Shown piece after piece: positions 17,201 through 25,900 of a stretch of DNA of 54,097 nt. The DNA is from a virus. Positions within the stretch are counted from its first letter, which is position 1. Each line of letters opens with the position of its first letter. Both the position numbers and the translations under genes were made by a program. Below the pieces are notes generated by a model. It made no database searches. It had not been told where the DNA came from and saw only the letters and a program-made list of their open reading frames with translations. The DNA is taken from positions 1-54,097 of IMG/VR virus record IMGVR_UViG_3300046003_005296. One strand, given 5' to 3'.

Positions 17201-18154
17201 ATGAAAAAAATACTAGTAGCCGGCGGCGCAGGATATATCGGGTCTCGTTTTTGCAATGAATTATCAAATGACTATGATATTACTGTTATAGATTTATTTT
17301 GGTTTGGAGATCATTTAGTTGATAATATAAAAAGAATTAAAAAAGATATCGCCGAACTACGAGTAGATGATTTAAAAGATTTTGATGCTGTTGTATTTCT
17401 AGGAGGATTATCAAATGACCCAATGGCTCAATTCCGACCAGATTTAAATTTTAATGGGAATAGTTCAATACCTACGTATTTAGCATATATTTCTAAACAA
17501 GCAGGAATTAAAAGATTTATATGTGCTAGTTCATGTAGTGTATATGGATTTACTGATAATCAAACATTAACCGAAGAAGATTTTGTAAAACCAGCATACG
17601 CATATGGAATTTCAAAATTACAATGTGAAAGTGGCTTAATGATTCTAGAAGATGAAAATTTTAGACCGATCATGTTTAGAAAAGGTACCGTTGGCGGATT
17701 TTCTCCTAGGATGCGTTATGATTTAGTTGTTAACACAATGATTATGTCGGGAATTTCGAAAGGCAAAATTACGGTAAATAGTGCAAACTTATGGAGACCG
17801 TTGATTGATATACGAGATGTCATACAAGGTTATCGTTTAGCATTAGAAGCTGATTTATCAATATCGGGCGTATTTAATTTATCAGGATTTAATTTTACAA
17901 TTGGAGAATTAGGAACCATGATAACTAAAGAATTAAATGATAGAGGATATAATGTAGAATTAGAAATTTTAGAAAATCTGGATATTAGGAATTATAAAGT
18001 TAGCACTAATAAAATTGAAACTCAATTAGGATACAAACCTAGATATACGCCTGCAGATACTATTAAAGAACTATTTGAAAAAATTGATTTTTCTAAATAT
18101 GATTTTTGTACTCCAGAATTTTATAATATTGAAATCTTTAAAGAAGTAATATGA
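17201..18154 (+). CDS. NAD-dependent epimerase/dehydratase (extended SDR)
   Basis: 317 aa. Nucleotide-binding GGAGYIGS at residues 8-15, SSCSVYG as the Ser region, YGISK as the catalytic YxxxK, and WRPLIDIRDV, the usual extended-SDR substrate-side block. Acts on a nucleotide-sugar (4-epimerase, 4,6-dehydratase or 4-reductase cannot be separated). Overlaps the next reductase gene by 4 bp. Confidence 0.87.
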   Translation: MKKILVAGGAGYIGSRFCNELSNDYDITVIDLFWFGDHLVDNIKRIKKDIAELRVDDLKDFDAVVFLGGLSNDPMAQFRPDLNFNGNSSIPTYLAYISKQAGIKRFICASSCSVYGFTDNQTLTEEDFVKPAYAYGISKLQCESGLMILEDENFRPIMFRKGTVGGFSPRMRYDLVVNTMIMSGISKGKITVNSANLWRPLIDIRDVIQGYRLALEADLSISGVFNLSGFNFTIGELGTMITKELNDRGYNVELEILENLDIRNYKVSTNKIETQLGYKPRYTPADTIKELFEKIDFSKYDFCTPEFYNIEIFKEVI

Positions 18155-18867
18155 AAATTTTAATAACAGGCGGTTCTGGATTGTTAGGATCTAATTTAAT
18201 ATTGGAACTAAAAAATAGAAATATTGAATATGTAGCACCCGCACATGATGTATGCGATATTACCAAGTATGAACAACTAGAAACTGTTATTTCACAGATA
18301 AGACCAAATATAATTGTTCATTGCGCAGCAATTGCTAAGTTTGCAGATGTTGAAACAAACCCAATATTAGCATTAGATGCCAATATTATTGGTACTACGA
18401 ACATTACAAAAATTTGTATCAAATATAATATCAGACTCATATTCATATCAACGTCGCACGTCTTTGATGGCAAAAAAGGTATGTATGATATTAATGATCA
18501 AATTAATCCATTAACTAAATATTCTAAAACTAAAGCAGCTGGAGAATATATTGTATCATGTTATGAAAATTCTTTAAGTATTCGTACTGAATTTTGCGGC
18601 ATAGATTTTCCATTTGATACTGCATATACGGATAAATGGTCTTCAAAAGAATATGTTGATAATTTAACGCCCACCATGGTAGATGCAATTGTTAGTAATC
18701 AAACTGGCATCACACATATTGCTGGTGAACGTAAATCATTTTATGATTTTGGTTTAGAACGAAATCCAAATGTTAAGCCAGGCAGTATTAAAGAAATACA
18801 ATCAGTATCTAAAGTTCCCATTTTAGTGGATACTAGTTTGAAATGTTATAATAAATTTGGACTTTAG
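18151..18867 (+). CDS. dTDP-4-dehydrorhamnose reductase-like SDR (RmlD-like)
   Basis: 238 aa, somewhat short for RmlD (about 290). GGSGLLGSNL at the N-terminus, the RmlD-like DVCDIT followed by RPNIIVHCAA, STSHVFDG as the Ser/Thr site and YSKTKAAGE as YxxxK. Reduces the 4-keto group of an NDP-6-deoxy-4-ketosugar, the step after RmlC. It is the last gene before a short A+T-rich gap. Confidence 0.83.
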   Translation: MKILITGGSGLLGSNLILELKNRNIEYVAPAHDVCDITKYEQLETVISQIRPNIIVHCAAIAKFADVETNPILALDANIIGTTNITKICIKYNIRLIFISTSHVFDGKKGMYDINDQINPLTKYSKTKAAGEYIVSCYENSLSIRTEFCGIDFPFDTAYTDKWSSKEYVDNLTPTMVDAIVSNQTGITHIAGERKSFYDFGLERNPNVKPGSIKEIQSVSKVPILVDTSLKCYNKFGL

Positions 18868-18913
18868 AAAAATTTTAAATATAATATTATAAACAATAAA
18901 AAAGGTATAATAT
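18868..18913 (+). promoter_or_regulatory. TATAAT-type promoter and ribosome site
   Basis: A 46-bp gap with TTTAAATATAATATTATAA and an A-rich AAAAAAGG 9-16 bases before the ATG at 18914. Suggests an internal promoter for the second half of the glycan locus. Confidence 0.45.
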
Positions 18914-19888
18914 ATGTTAAACTATGAAAACTTAATTGGTAGATTTGAAGAAGTGATCCAATCAAAAGAATGGTCAGAATTACAAGACAAATTTAACAAA
19001 TCTAACAACATTTACATTTTAGGCCATGGCGGCAATTTAGCAGTAGCAGATCATGCCGCGGCGGATATCACCAGATTATCAAACGGACAACGTTTAGCAC
19101 AAGCACCAGGTTCTGCAATTTTAGCAACATCACTTATTAATGATACAGATTGGGATCAATGGATGGTATCATGGATGGAAGCATTTACTAGAAACCGTAC
19201 TGAAGAACAAATTTCTCAATCATTGGTATTAGGAATTAGTTCGTCTGGTCGAAGTAAAGATATTATTAAGGCATTACAATGGGCTAATACGAGAGGATTG
19301 AATACGGCTTGTATTACATCACATGCTCTATCTGAAAAAGTAGAAAATTGCACAACGGTGGAATTAGGAGCAGAATATTATCATACTGCGGAAGTTTTAA
19401 CATTATTATTAACATACGAATTGACACATGGATCTGGCTGTGCTACTCCACCAATTAATAATAATCGTCCAGAAGAATTAAAACAATTGAATTGGAATAA
19501 AGGAATTCGTAAACATTCATATCCAGATGAGACGATTAATTTAGGTATTGATTTTGATGGCGTAATTCATAAAAATTCAAAAGGATATCATGATGGGACA
19601 ATTTATGATGAGCCAGTTGATGGAATTGAAGCTGCATTAAAAACATTATCTAAACAATATACATTAATTTGTTACACAGCAAAAGCAAAACCAGATAGAG
19701 GTTTAGTAAATGGCAAAACTGGAACACAATTGGTATGGGAATGGTTAGAAAAACATGGTTTAGATAAATATATTTCAAAAGTCACTGCAGAAAAACCTAG
19801 AGCAGTTGCATATATTGATGATAAAGCATTTCGTTTTACTGATTGGAATTCATGCATCGCCGATTTAAAAAATAATGGAGTATTGTAA
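18914..19888 (+). CDS. SIS-domain isomerase (GmhA-like) fused to a HAD phosphatase
   Basis: 324 aa with two domains. Residues about 1-175 are a SIS domain like sedoheptulose-7-phosphate isomerase GmhA: ILGHGGNLAVADHAAADIT, then GISSSGRSKDI. Residues about 208-322 are a HAD phosphatase: DFDGV at 213-217 (nucleophile and acid/base Asp), Thr in CYTAKAK, K294 and DD at 302-303. All four HAD motifs are present. In heptose synthesis the isomerase and the phosphatase (GmhB) are normally separate; fusing them puts steps of one pathway on one chain. The sugar kinase/adenylyltransferase HldE is not seen here. A heptose-like or other phospho-sugar is the probable substrate. Confidence 0.82.
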   Translation: MLNYENLIGRFEEVIQSKEWSELQDKFNKSNNIYILGHGGNLAVADHAAADITRLSNGQRLAQAPGSAILATSLINDTDWDQWMVSWMEAFTRNRTEEQISQSLVLGISSSGRSKDIIKALQWANTRGLNTACITSHALSEKVENCTTVELGAEYYHTAEVLTLLLTYELTHGSGCATPPINNNRPEELKQLNWNKGIRKHSYPDETINLGIDFDGVIHKNSKGYHDGTIYDEPVDGIEAALKTLSKQYTLICYTAKAKPDRGLVNGKTGTQLVWEWLEKHGLDKYISKVTAEKPRAVAYIDDKAFRFTDWNSCIADLKNNGVL

Positions 19889-20545
19889 ATGGATATTACA
19901 ATTGTAATTCCAGCTCGAGCTGGCTCAACTAGAGTAGTAAATAAAAATTTTAAACCATTTGCAAATTCTAGTTTAATAGAAATAAAAATCAAACAAGCCA
20001 AAAAATTAGGATTACCAATAGTTATAGATTCTGATAGCAATGTGGCTAAAGACTTAGCAGCTAAGTATGGTGTTGAATATAAAAGGCGTCCGGATTTTTA
20101 TGCTAGTTCAGAATGTAATAATAGTCAATATTATGAATATTTAGGTAATAGCGTGTCTACTAAATATATAATGATACTTCAACCAACAGCTCCATTATTA
20201 AAAGATGAAACTTTAAAAAATTGTTACGAAGAATTTGAAAAAAATTGTAATCAATATGATTCTTTAGTAACTGCACTATTTGCAAAAAAACATGCATGGT
20301 ATAAAGATTCGCCAATTAATTATGATTTAGCAAATACCCCAAACTCTCAAGATCTAGATCCTATAAAATTACCAACCTTTAACGTAATGATTTCAGAAAT
20401 ATCTAGTTTGTTACGAACAAAAAATGCAATAACGAATAATTGTTTATTTTATCCAATTGAAGAAGCTGAAGGCATTGAGATTGATACTCCATTAGATTTT
20501 GAAATTGCAGAATTCTTATATGAAAGAAACCATGGCAATCAATAA
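19889..20545 (+). CDS. CMP-sugar synthase-like cytidylyltransferase (NeuA/KdsB family)
   Basis: 218 aa. IPARAGSTRVVNKN at the N-terminus corresponds to the IPARGGSKRIPRKN nucleotide-binding loop; YIMILQPTAPLL matches the LQPTSPLR block of NeuA. Activates an acidic or amino sugar with CTP (or, in relatives, GTP for heptose, HddC-like). It begins at the base after the GmhA-HAD stop, so a nucleotide-heptose route is one reading and a nonulosonic acid route another. Confidence 0.82.
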   Translation: MDITIVIPARAGSTRVVNKNFKPFANSSLIEIKIKQAKKLGLPIVIDSDSNVAKDLAAKYGVEYKRRPDFYASSECNNSQYYEYLGNSVSTKYIMILQPTAPLLKDETLKNCYEEFEKNCNQYDSLVTALFAKKHAWYKDSPINYDLANTPNSQDLDPIKLPTFNVMISEISSLLRTKNAITNNCLFYPIEEAEGIEIDTPLDFEIAEFLYERNHGNQ

Positions 20546-21149
20546 TATACATTGTTTAGCATTAAATTATCGAGGTATAGGATTATTGGATCAAGATCCA
20601 ATCTATTTTCTTAAATCTACTAGTTGTTTATCAAAAGAACATTCAACTATTCCATATCCTAAATATAAAGTTGATAATGTATGGACTGAAGTTGAATTAG
20701 GAATACTAATTGGACAAGATTGTGAAAATGTATCAGAAGACGATGCGTATAATGTAATTGAAGGTTTCTTTGTTGCCGGAGATATTACATGTAATAGTAT
20801 TTATGATCGCGATCATCATTTAGCATTTTCTAAATCTAGAACTGGATTTTGTCCTATATCATCTAATGTTACGCATTTAGATTTAAGAAATAAAACATTG
20901 GAAATGAAAACATTTATAAATGGCGTAGAACTTCAATGCGGTAATACTTCAGATATGATAATGAACCCATATCAATCTTTAAGTTATATTTCCAAATTAG
21001 TTAAGTTAAATAAAGGTGATATAATTTTAACAGGAACGCCTACTACAATTAATGGCGGACCACAAGTTGATTGTTTAGTTAAACCAAATGATGTTATCAA
21101 ACATAGTATCGAATCAATTGGCGAATTAAATTATAAGTTTAGCATATGA
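20532..21149 (+). CDS. Fumarylacetoacetate hydrolase (FAH)-family enzyme
   Basis: 205 aa from the ATG at 20532 (an upstream in-frame ATG at 20499 lies inside the previous gene). FAH core: WTEVELGILIG (metal-binding E-x-E), VAGDITCNSIYDRDH (counterpart of the conserved ND-S-RD segment), SRTGFCPI, and GDIILTGTPTTI near the C-terminus. The family cleaves C-C bonds or decarboxylates/isomerises 2-oxo acids with a divalent metal. Unusual inside a sugar locus; a pyruvyl-type or acyl-pyruvate substrate can be imagined but is not shown. Overlaps both neighbours. Confidence 0.82.
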   Translation: MAINNIHCLALNYRGIGLLDQDPIYFLKSTSCLSKEHSTIPYPKYKVDNVWTEVELGILIGQDCENVSEDDAYNVIEGFFVAGDITCNSIYDRDHHLAFSKSRTGFCPISSNVTHLDLRNKTLEMKTFINGVELQCGNTSDMIMNPYQSLSYISKLVKLNKGDIILTGTPTTINGGPQVDCLVKPNDVIKHSIESIGELNYKFSI

Positions 21150-22036
21150 ATATATTAGTAACTGGTGGTTGTGGTTTAATTGGATCTAATTTAGTAACTG
21201 CATTAAAAAAATTAGATCATAACGTAATTACTGTAGATATTAATGAATCAGCTGATTATGTATTAGATATTAGTATGGATGATTTATTACAAATTGAAGA
21301 ACCAATTGATGTAATATATCATTTAGCAGCACAGCCATATGGAAGAGGTTCTGAAATAGATCCGTCGATGGACTTAGAATTTAATATACGAGGTACGATG
21401 CGTATTTGTTATTTAGCAGAATATAAACAAGTTAAACATATCGTATATACATCTACGATGGCTGTTTATGGAAATAATGATAACGCATCTGAAATTGATA
21501 AATTAGATCCATTATCTAATTATGCAGTAAGTAAATTATCAGCTGAATACTATCTTAAGAAATTTGCACAACAATATAATTTTACATATTCTATTCTAAG
21601 ATTATGGAATACATATGGCCCGGGCCAGGATTTATCAAATGAATACAAAGGCGTTGTTTCTGCATTTGCAAATCAAGTTATTAATAGTAATACAATCAAT
21701 GTAACAGGTTCGTTAGATAGATATCGTGATATTATTTATGTAGATGATGTAGTAAATGCATTACTATTAATGTTATCTGTTAACTATTCGGATACATTTA
21801 ATGTATCAACTGGTATTAAAACTACAATAAAAGAATTGATTCACGCTTTAATTAAAGCTAATGGTAATGAATTAATTGATTATGATATTGTTGATATTGG
21901 CGGACATCCGGGAGATCAATTCGGATGCATTGGAAATTCTGATAAATTAAAAAACTTAGGGTGGAATCCAGAAACAACATTAGAAATTGGCATTAATAAA
22001 TTTTTAACATATATAAAAGAACAAAATGCAAAATAA
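21146..22036 (+). CDS. NAD-dependent sugar epimerase/dehydratase (extended SDR)
   Basis: 296 aa. GGCGLIGSNL nucleotide loop, YTSTMAVYG, YAVSKLSAE (YxxxK), LRLWNTYGPG and DIIYVDDVVNA, all in the order of UDP-glucose 4-epimerase/GDP-mannose dehydratase type SDRs. Makes or modifies a nucleotide-sugar for the transferases around it. Overlaps the methyltransferase gene by 11 bp. Confidence 0.87.
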   Translation: MNILVTGGCGLIGSNLVTALKKLDHNVITVDINESADYVLDISMDDLLQIEEPIDVIYHLAAQPYGRGSEIDPSMDLEFNIRGTMRICYLAEYKQVKHIVYTSTMAVYGNNDNASEIDKLDPLSNYAVSKLSAEYYLKKFAQQYNFTYSILRLWNTYGPGQDLSNEYKGVVSAFANQVINSNTINVTGSLDRYRDIIYVDDVVNALLLMLSVNYSDTFNVSTGIKTTIKELIHALIKANGNELIDYDIVDIGGHPGDQFGCIGNSDKLKNLGWNPETTLEIGINKFLTYIKEQNAK

Positions 22037-22763
22037 AACATTAGTAGAAATACTAAAACATCATAAATGGGATTGTGATAAAGACCCGCATTGTGGAAAT
22101 AAAATGTTCCCAGGGCATACTTATCTAGAAGTATATGATCGATTATTCAGTGTATATCAACATGAAGATATCAATGTATTAGAAATTGGAATTCTGCGTG
22201 GTACTTCTATGAAATTGTGGCATGAATATTTTTCTAAAGCAACAATTTGGGGAGCAGATACATTTGAACGAACTTCTTGGGTTGGATGCACATTAAATGA
22301 AGTTACAGAAACACTTAAAGATTATACTAGAACAAAATTAGTTCAAGTAAATTCATGTTCAAATGATTTTAATGCCATGATTGAACGCAATAAGTTTTTA
22401 GAAAGTATTCCAGATGGATTTTTTCATGTTATTATCGATGATGGATCGCATGAATTAAATGATCAGGTACAAACTTATAATAACTTCAAATCTAAATTGA
22501 ATAAAGATGGAATTTATATCGTAGAAGATATTGGTATTACTAATAGTATGGCAATTGAACCAAACTTATTAATTAACGAAATTCCAGAACTTCATCTAAT
22601 TGATATGCGTTTTCCGGAAAAATATGATAACGCGCTAGCAATTTATTATGATTCAGAATCTATTCATTTTAAACATCATGATGAATATATGTTAAGTAAA
22701 CATTGGGAAACAGCGCCAGAATTTACACATGAATACATTTTAAACAAACAAAGAGAACAATAA
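22026..22763 (+). CDS. Class I SAM-dependent methyltransferase (MycE/cephalosporin-hydroxylase-like family)
   Basis: 245 aa. The opening half has YLEVYDRLFSVYQ and the SAM loop VLEIGILRGTSMKLWHEYF, then a GADTF acidic end of strand 2, FHVIIDDGSHELNDQ as metal/substrate motif, and DGIYIVEDI. This is the pattern of macrocin-type sugar O-methyltransferases. A sugar O-methyl group on the glycan is the likely product. Shares one base with the next gene. Confidence 0.78.
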   Translation: MQNKTLVEILKHHKWDCDKDPHCGNKMFPGHTYLEVYDRLFSVYQHEDINVLEIGILRGTSMKLWHEYFSKATIWGADTFERTSWVGCTLNEVTETLKDYTRTKLVQVNSCSNDFNAMIERNKFLESIPDGFFHVIIDDGSHELNDQVQTYNNFKSKLNKDGIYIVEDIGITNSMAIEPNLLINEIPELHLIDMRFPEKYDNALAIYYDSESIHFKHHDEYMLSKHWETAPEFTHEYILNKQREQ

Positions 22764-23386
22764 TGCGAGTAGTTTTAGTAAGTAAAGGACCATCTGCGAG
22801 ACATATTCCTAAGAGTGATGATTATAAAATTGCAGCATTGAATGATGCTATTATTTTATGTGAAGAAGTTGATTACTTTTTTTGTCACGATCAAGATAAT
22901 ATTGATATTATTGATCCAAATGAATGGAAAAAAGTTAAGAATTTTATTATGCCATATTATCCACAAAAGCGTCATCCAGGTGGATTTAGTGAAGATAATA
23001 ATTATCATGTTTGGATGGATGATGTATTAAAAATTAATCCAGACTGCAAATTCCATTTTGTTGCATTAGGAGTCCATGGCATGAATGGATTGATTTGTCC
23101 TTCTGATATTCCGCATATGGGAGAAACTTACTCCGTCCTACAGACAGCAGCAACTTGGTTGGGAATGAGCGGTGTTACTGAGTTGGTAACTTGTGGTATT
23201 GATCCGGAGGGAGGTTATCACCCTATGTTTGAGCACAAGTACTTAGGAGAAAGACGTAATCAGAAGTCGGTATGGACTCCAGAAATGGCTAAGGTTACAG
23301 AAGATAAATTCCACAACATAGCTAGACAGTATAATTATACTGTTTATAGACTAATGGACGATGGAACAGCCCTGCAGTCATCATAA
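22763..23386 (+). CDS. DUF115/GT42-like protein, chimeric in composition
   Basis: 207 aa. The start VVLVSKGPSARHI and KIAALNDAIILCEEVDYFFCHD (GPS loop, Asn-Asp strand, D-x-hydrophobic strand) resembles the DUF115 / MptE-like and sialyltransferase GT42 type folds that bind a nucleotide diphosphate or nucleotide-sugar. Later GVTELVTCGIDPEGGYHP reads as a second strand and loop. From about 23,100 to its end base and codon use change (more GAG, TAC, TTC; higher G+C), while the first half matches neighbours, suggesting a recombination joint inside the gene. Function inferred only loosely. Confidence 0.6.
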   Translation: MRVVLVSKGPSARHIPKSDDYKIAALNDAIILCEEVDYFFCHDQDNIDIIDPNEWKKVKNFIMPYYPQKRHPGGFSEDNNYHVWMDDVLKINPDCKFHFVALGVHGMNGLICPSDIPHMGETYSVLQTAATWLGMSGVTELVTCGIDPEGGYHPMFEHKYLGERRNQKSVWTPEMAKVTEDKFHNIARQYNYTVYRLMDDGTALQSS

Positions 23387-23411
23387 TAATTTAAAACAAA
23401 ATAATTTAAAA
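23386..23411 (+). repeat. Tandem 11-bp direct repeat
   Basis: ATAATTTAAAA at 23386-23396 and again at 23401-23411, in the gap between the chimeric gene and the methyltransferase. It lies inside the atypical-composition island. Confidence 0.6.
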
Positions 23412-23413
23412 GC

Positions 23414-23947
23414 ATGGAACATTTTTGGCAAAACGTAGAAGGGTACTTAGACCACTTCGACTTATATGATTTAGCTGTTAGCAAGTTTGATAAGGGAACT
23501 TTCGTTGAGATCGGAACCTTTGCCGGTCGTAGTAGTGCGTACTTGGGTACCGAGATACACAACTCAGGAAAAAAAATTAAGCTACACACTGTAGACCATT
23601 TCAGCATATCTGTCGACAGTAGTGCAAATTCTACAGACTTCTACGAACGAGTTGTGGAAACACTGAAACCACTACAACATTGCGTATCGGTTATTAAAGG
23701 CAAGTCTGTAGAGGTCTCAAAGCAGTTTGCAGATGACTCTATAGATTTTGTATTCATAGATGCATCTCACGACTATGAGAGCGTTAAGGAAGATATCGAA
23801 GCTTGGTTGCCTAAAGTTAAGGTTGGTGGTATAGTAGGAGGCGATGATTACCAATGGGAAGGTGTCATTAAAGCAGTACAAGAACTAGTACCAGATGCTA
23901 AAGCTATCGGGGTGAGAGATTCTAATTGGTTTTGGGTAAAGGAGTAA
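23414..23947 (+). CDS. SAM-dependent methyltransferase (Methyltransf_24 type), transferred
   Basis: 177 aa. FVEIGTFAGRSSAYL is the SAM-binding loop, HTVDHF the acidic strand-2 end, and IDFVFIDASHDYESVKEDIEAWLPKV the motif with catalytic/metal Asp; GGIVGGDDY follows. Small methyltransferases of this kind occur in polysaccharide loci. G+C and codon use (GAG, GTC, TAC, CTA) differ plainly from the A+T-rich flanks, ending exactly at 23947, so the gene was probably acquired recently as part of a 0.85-kb block. Confidence 0.85.
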   Translation: MEHFWQNVEGYLDHFDLYDLAVSKFDKGTFVEIGTFAGRSSAYLGTEIHNSGKKIKLHTVDHFSISVDSSANSTDFYERVVETLKPLQHCVSVIKGKSVEVSKQFADDSIDFVFIDASHDYESVKEDIEAWLPKVKVGGIVGGDDYQWEGVIKAVQELVPDAKAIGVRDSNWFWVKE

Positions 23948-23950
23948 TTT

Positions 23951-24715
23951 ATGAGAATATTAAGTACATTAGCTTGTTATGCTGGTAATTCAAATCCGTA
24001 TTTAAAACCAGTAGTTGAAGAATTAAAAAAAGTATCTGATGTTGTAGTATTTTCACCAGAACGCATAGATATTGATGGTGTCACCACTGAAATTCGAGAT
24101 AAATCGTTAGGTCATTCTTTAGTTTTTGAACCTAGACAATATATGTTAGATCATTTAACAGAATATGATTATTTTTTATATAATGAAGATGATATACTTA
24201 TCAATGCTGATTCTTTATTATATGCAATCGATGTTAATGAAAAATTACAAAAACAGAACATACAATATAATGTTGGTTTTTTAAGATTTGAATTAGAAAA
24301 TGAAAAAGAAGAATTTGTAGATTTAGCTCCATATAATTCAGTTCATTTAGGCGGTAATGGCGTATCTGATATAATACGATATATAACTAAAATCAATAAT
24401 GAATATTATTTCAATGCATGGAACCCGCATAGTGGAAACTTTTTATTATCACAAAAACAAATAACATTATTAACAAACGGCAATCATTTTCCGACATCAG
24501 CTGTAGCTACCTACGCTGGTATATTAGAAAGTGGCGCAACTGGCTTTAATGATGTTATTCGTAAGTTTACCCCAATACAAGATTATAAAAAGTTAATGGT
24601 ACATCATATGAGTAATAAATACATATTCAATCCAGTTAAAGTTGATTGCAATTTATTAGATAATTTTTTTAAATTCTTACCAGAAGATTTACCACAATAT
24701 TATTTGAATTTATAA
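23951..24715 (+). CDS. Putative glycosyltransferase
   Basis: 254 aa. It has a GT-A-like layout: a first strand RILSTLACYAG, then YDYFLYNEDDILIN, where NEDD sits in the place of a DxD motif, then NPHSGNFLLS. No membrane segment. Similar proteins in polysaccharide loci are annotated only as putative transferases. Native composition resumes here after the foreign block. Stop is one base before the WbqC gene. Confidence 0.6.
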   Translation: MRILSTLACYAGNSNPYLKPVVEELKKVSDVVVFSPERIDIDGVTTEIRDKSLGHSLVFEPRQYMLDHLTEYDYFLYNEDDILINADSLLYAIDVNEKLQKQNIQYNVGFLRFELENEKEEFVDLAPYNSVHLGGNGVSDIIRYITKINNEYYFNAWNPHSGNFLLSQKQITLLTNGNHFPTSAVATYAGILESGATGFNDVIRKFTPIQDYKKLMVHHMSNKYIFNPVKVDCNLLDNFFKFLPEDLPQYYLNL

Positions 24716-24716
24716 T

Positions 24717-25283
24717 ATGATTGTTACAATTCACCAACCAAATTTTATGCCATGGTATCCATTTTTTCAAAAGATACAACAAGCAGATATATTTGTTTTA
24801 TTAGGACATTGTCAATTTGAAAAAAACGGATTTCAAAATCGATTCAATATGGATGGCAAATGGAATACGATGAGCGTTAAAAAAGGATTAGAATTTATCA
24901 ACACAAAACAATATATTGACGCAAAGAAAGATTGGGAACGGATTAAAAATTCTATACCAAAATATAAACATATTTTATCAGAAATGGATGATTTAATATC
25001 TGATAATTTATATCAAACGAATTCATCTATTATTCGATATCTAGTTAAAAAATTAAATATTGATACTATTATAGTAGAAGATTATGAAACAGATTTAACT
25101 TCTACTAGTAGATTAGTAGATATATGTAAAAGAAATGGCGCTACTACTTATTTAGCAGGACAAGGCGGCAAAGATTATTTAAACGAAGAATTATTCAATA
25201 TTGAAAATATACAAGTAGTATATCAAGAAAATATGAATAGGATTCACACATTGGAGTATCTAAATGAAATTTCTAAATTTTAA
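24717..25283 (+). CDS. WbqC-family protein
   Basis: 188 aa, somewhat shorter than the usual 220-240. The family start IHQPNFMPWYPFFQKIQQADIFVLL and the following FEKNGFQNR are clear (compare IHQPxYLPWxGYFxKIxxAD). WbqC proteins occur in O-antigen and capsule loci; a role in amino-sugar modification has been proposed but is not settled. Overlaps the deacetylase gene by 20 bp. Confidence 0.87.
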   Translation: MIVTIHQPNFMPWYPFFQKIQQADIFVLLGHCQFEKNGFQNRFNMDGKWNTMSVKKGLEFINTKQYIDAKKDWERIKNSIPKYKHILSEMDDLISDNLYQTNSSIIRYLVKKLNIDTIIVEDYETDLTSTSRLVDICKRNGATTYLAGQGGKDYLNEELFNIENIQVVYQENMNRIHTLEYLNEISKF

Positions 25284-25899
25284 TAAAGTTTTATGTTTAT
25301 CTCCGCATCCAGACGATGTAGAATATAGTATGTTAGGTACTATATTAAAATACAATGAAACTAAATTTTATTTATTGCAATTAGCACAAGGTGGCGATTG
25401 TGATGAATCAACAGGCGAACATCGATTAAAAGAAGTTGAAAATGTATGGAAAACTGCAGGATGTACTAATCTGCAAATTATAAATACATCATATAAATTT
25501 ATCAAAGATATTCCAGAAGAAAATTGGATCAATTTAATTGAAACCATACTTAAGAATACAGATGAAGAATTTGATGCTATTTTTCTTCCAAATGAAACTG
25601 ATTCTCATTTCGAACATAGATATGTTTCTGGTTTTGGTTCTGCATTGATTCGTAATAGTAAAATTAGTTTGATACAATATTATACGCCAAGCACGCAAGA
25701 TGCATGGCAATCTAATTTATATGTAGATATTGAAACACAATATAATAAAAAATTAGAATCATTGAAAATGTTTACGAGTCAGCAACATCGTTATTATTTT
25801 ACTGAGGATGTGTTACGAGCATTTCATAGTGACTTTCAATGTTCTAAAAAAAAATTACATTATGTTGAAAAATATAGAATTTTAAATTTATTTGATTGA
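25264..25899 (+). CDS. LmbE/PIG-L-family deacetylase
   Basis: 211 aa. Zinc motif SPHPDDVE at 13-20 (H15, D17, D18) and second ligand motif in DSHFEHR at 113-119 (H115, H118), as in GlcNAc-PI and bacillithiol-type de-N-acetylases. Removes an acetyl group from an N-acetylated sugar, either on a nucleotide-sugar or on the glycan. Fits with WbqC just upstream, since amino sugars are implied by both. ATG at 25264 lies inside the WbqC gene. Confidence 0.9.
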   Translation: MKFLNFNKVLCLSPHPDDVEYSMLGTILKYNETKFYLLQLAQGGDCDESTGEHRLKEVENVWKTAGCTNLQIINTSYKFIKDIPEENWINLIETILKNTDEEFDAIFLPNETDSHFEHRYVSGFGSALIRNSKISLIQYYTPSTQDAWQSNLYVDIETQYNKKLESLKMFTSQQHRYYFTEDVLRAFHSDFQCSKKKLHYVEKYRILNLFD

Positions 25900-25900
25900 T

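Noticed and set aside
19672-20040. 122-aa - strand frame
   Set aside because: Antisense to the HAD domain and the cytidylyltransferase start; no motifs or promoter.
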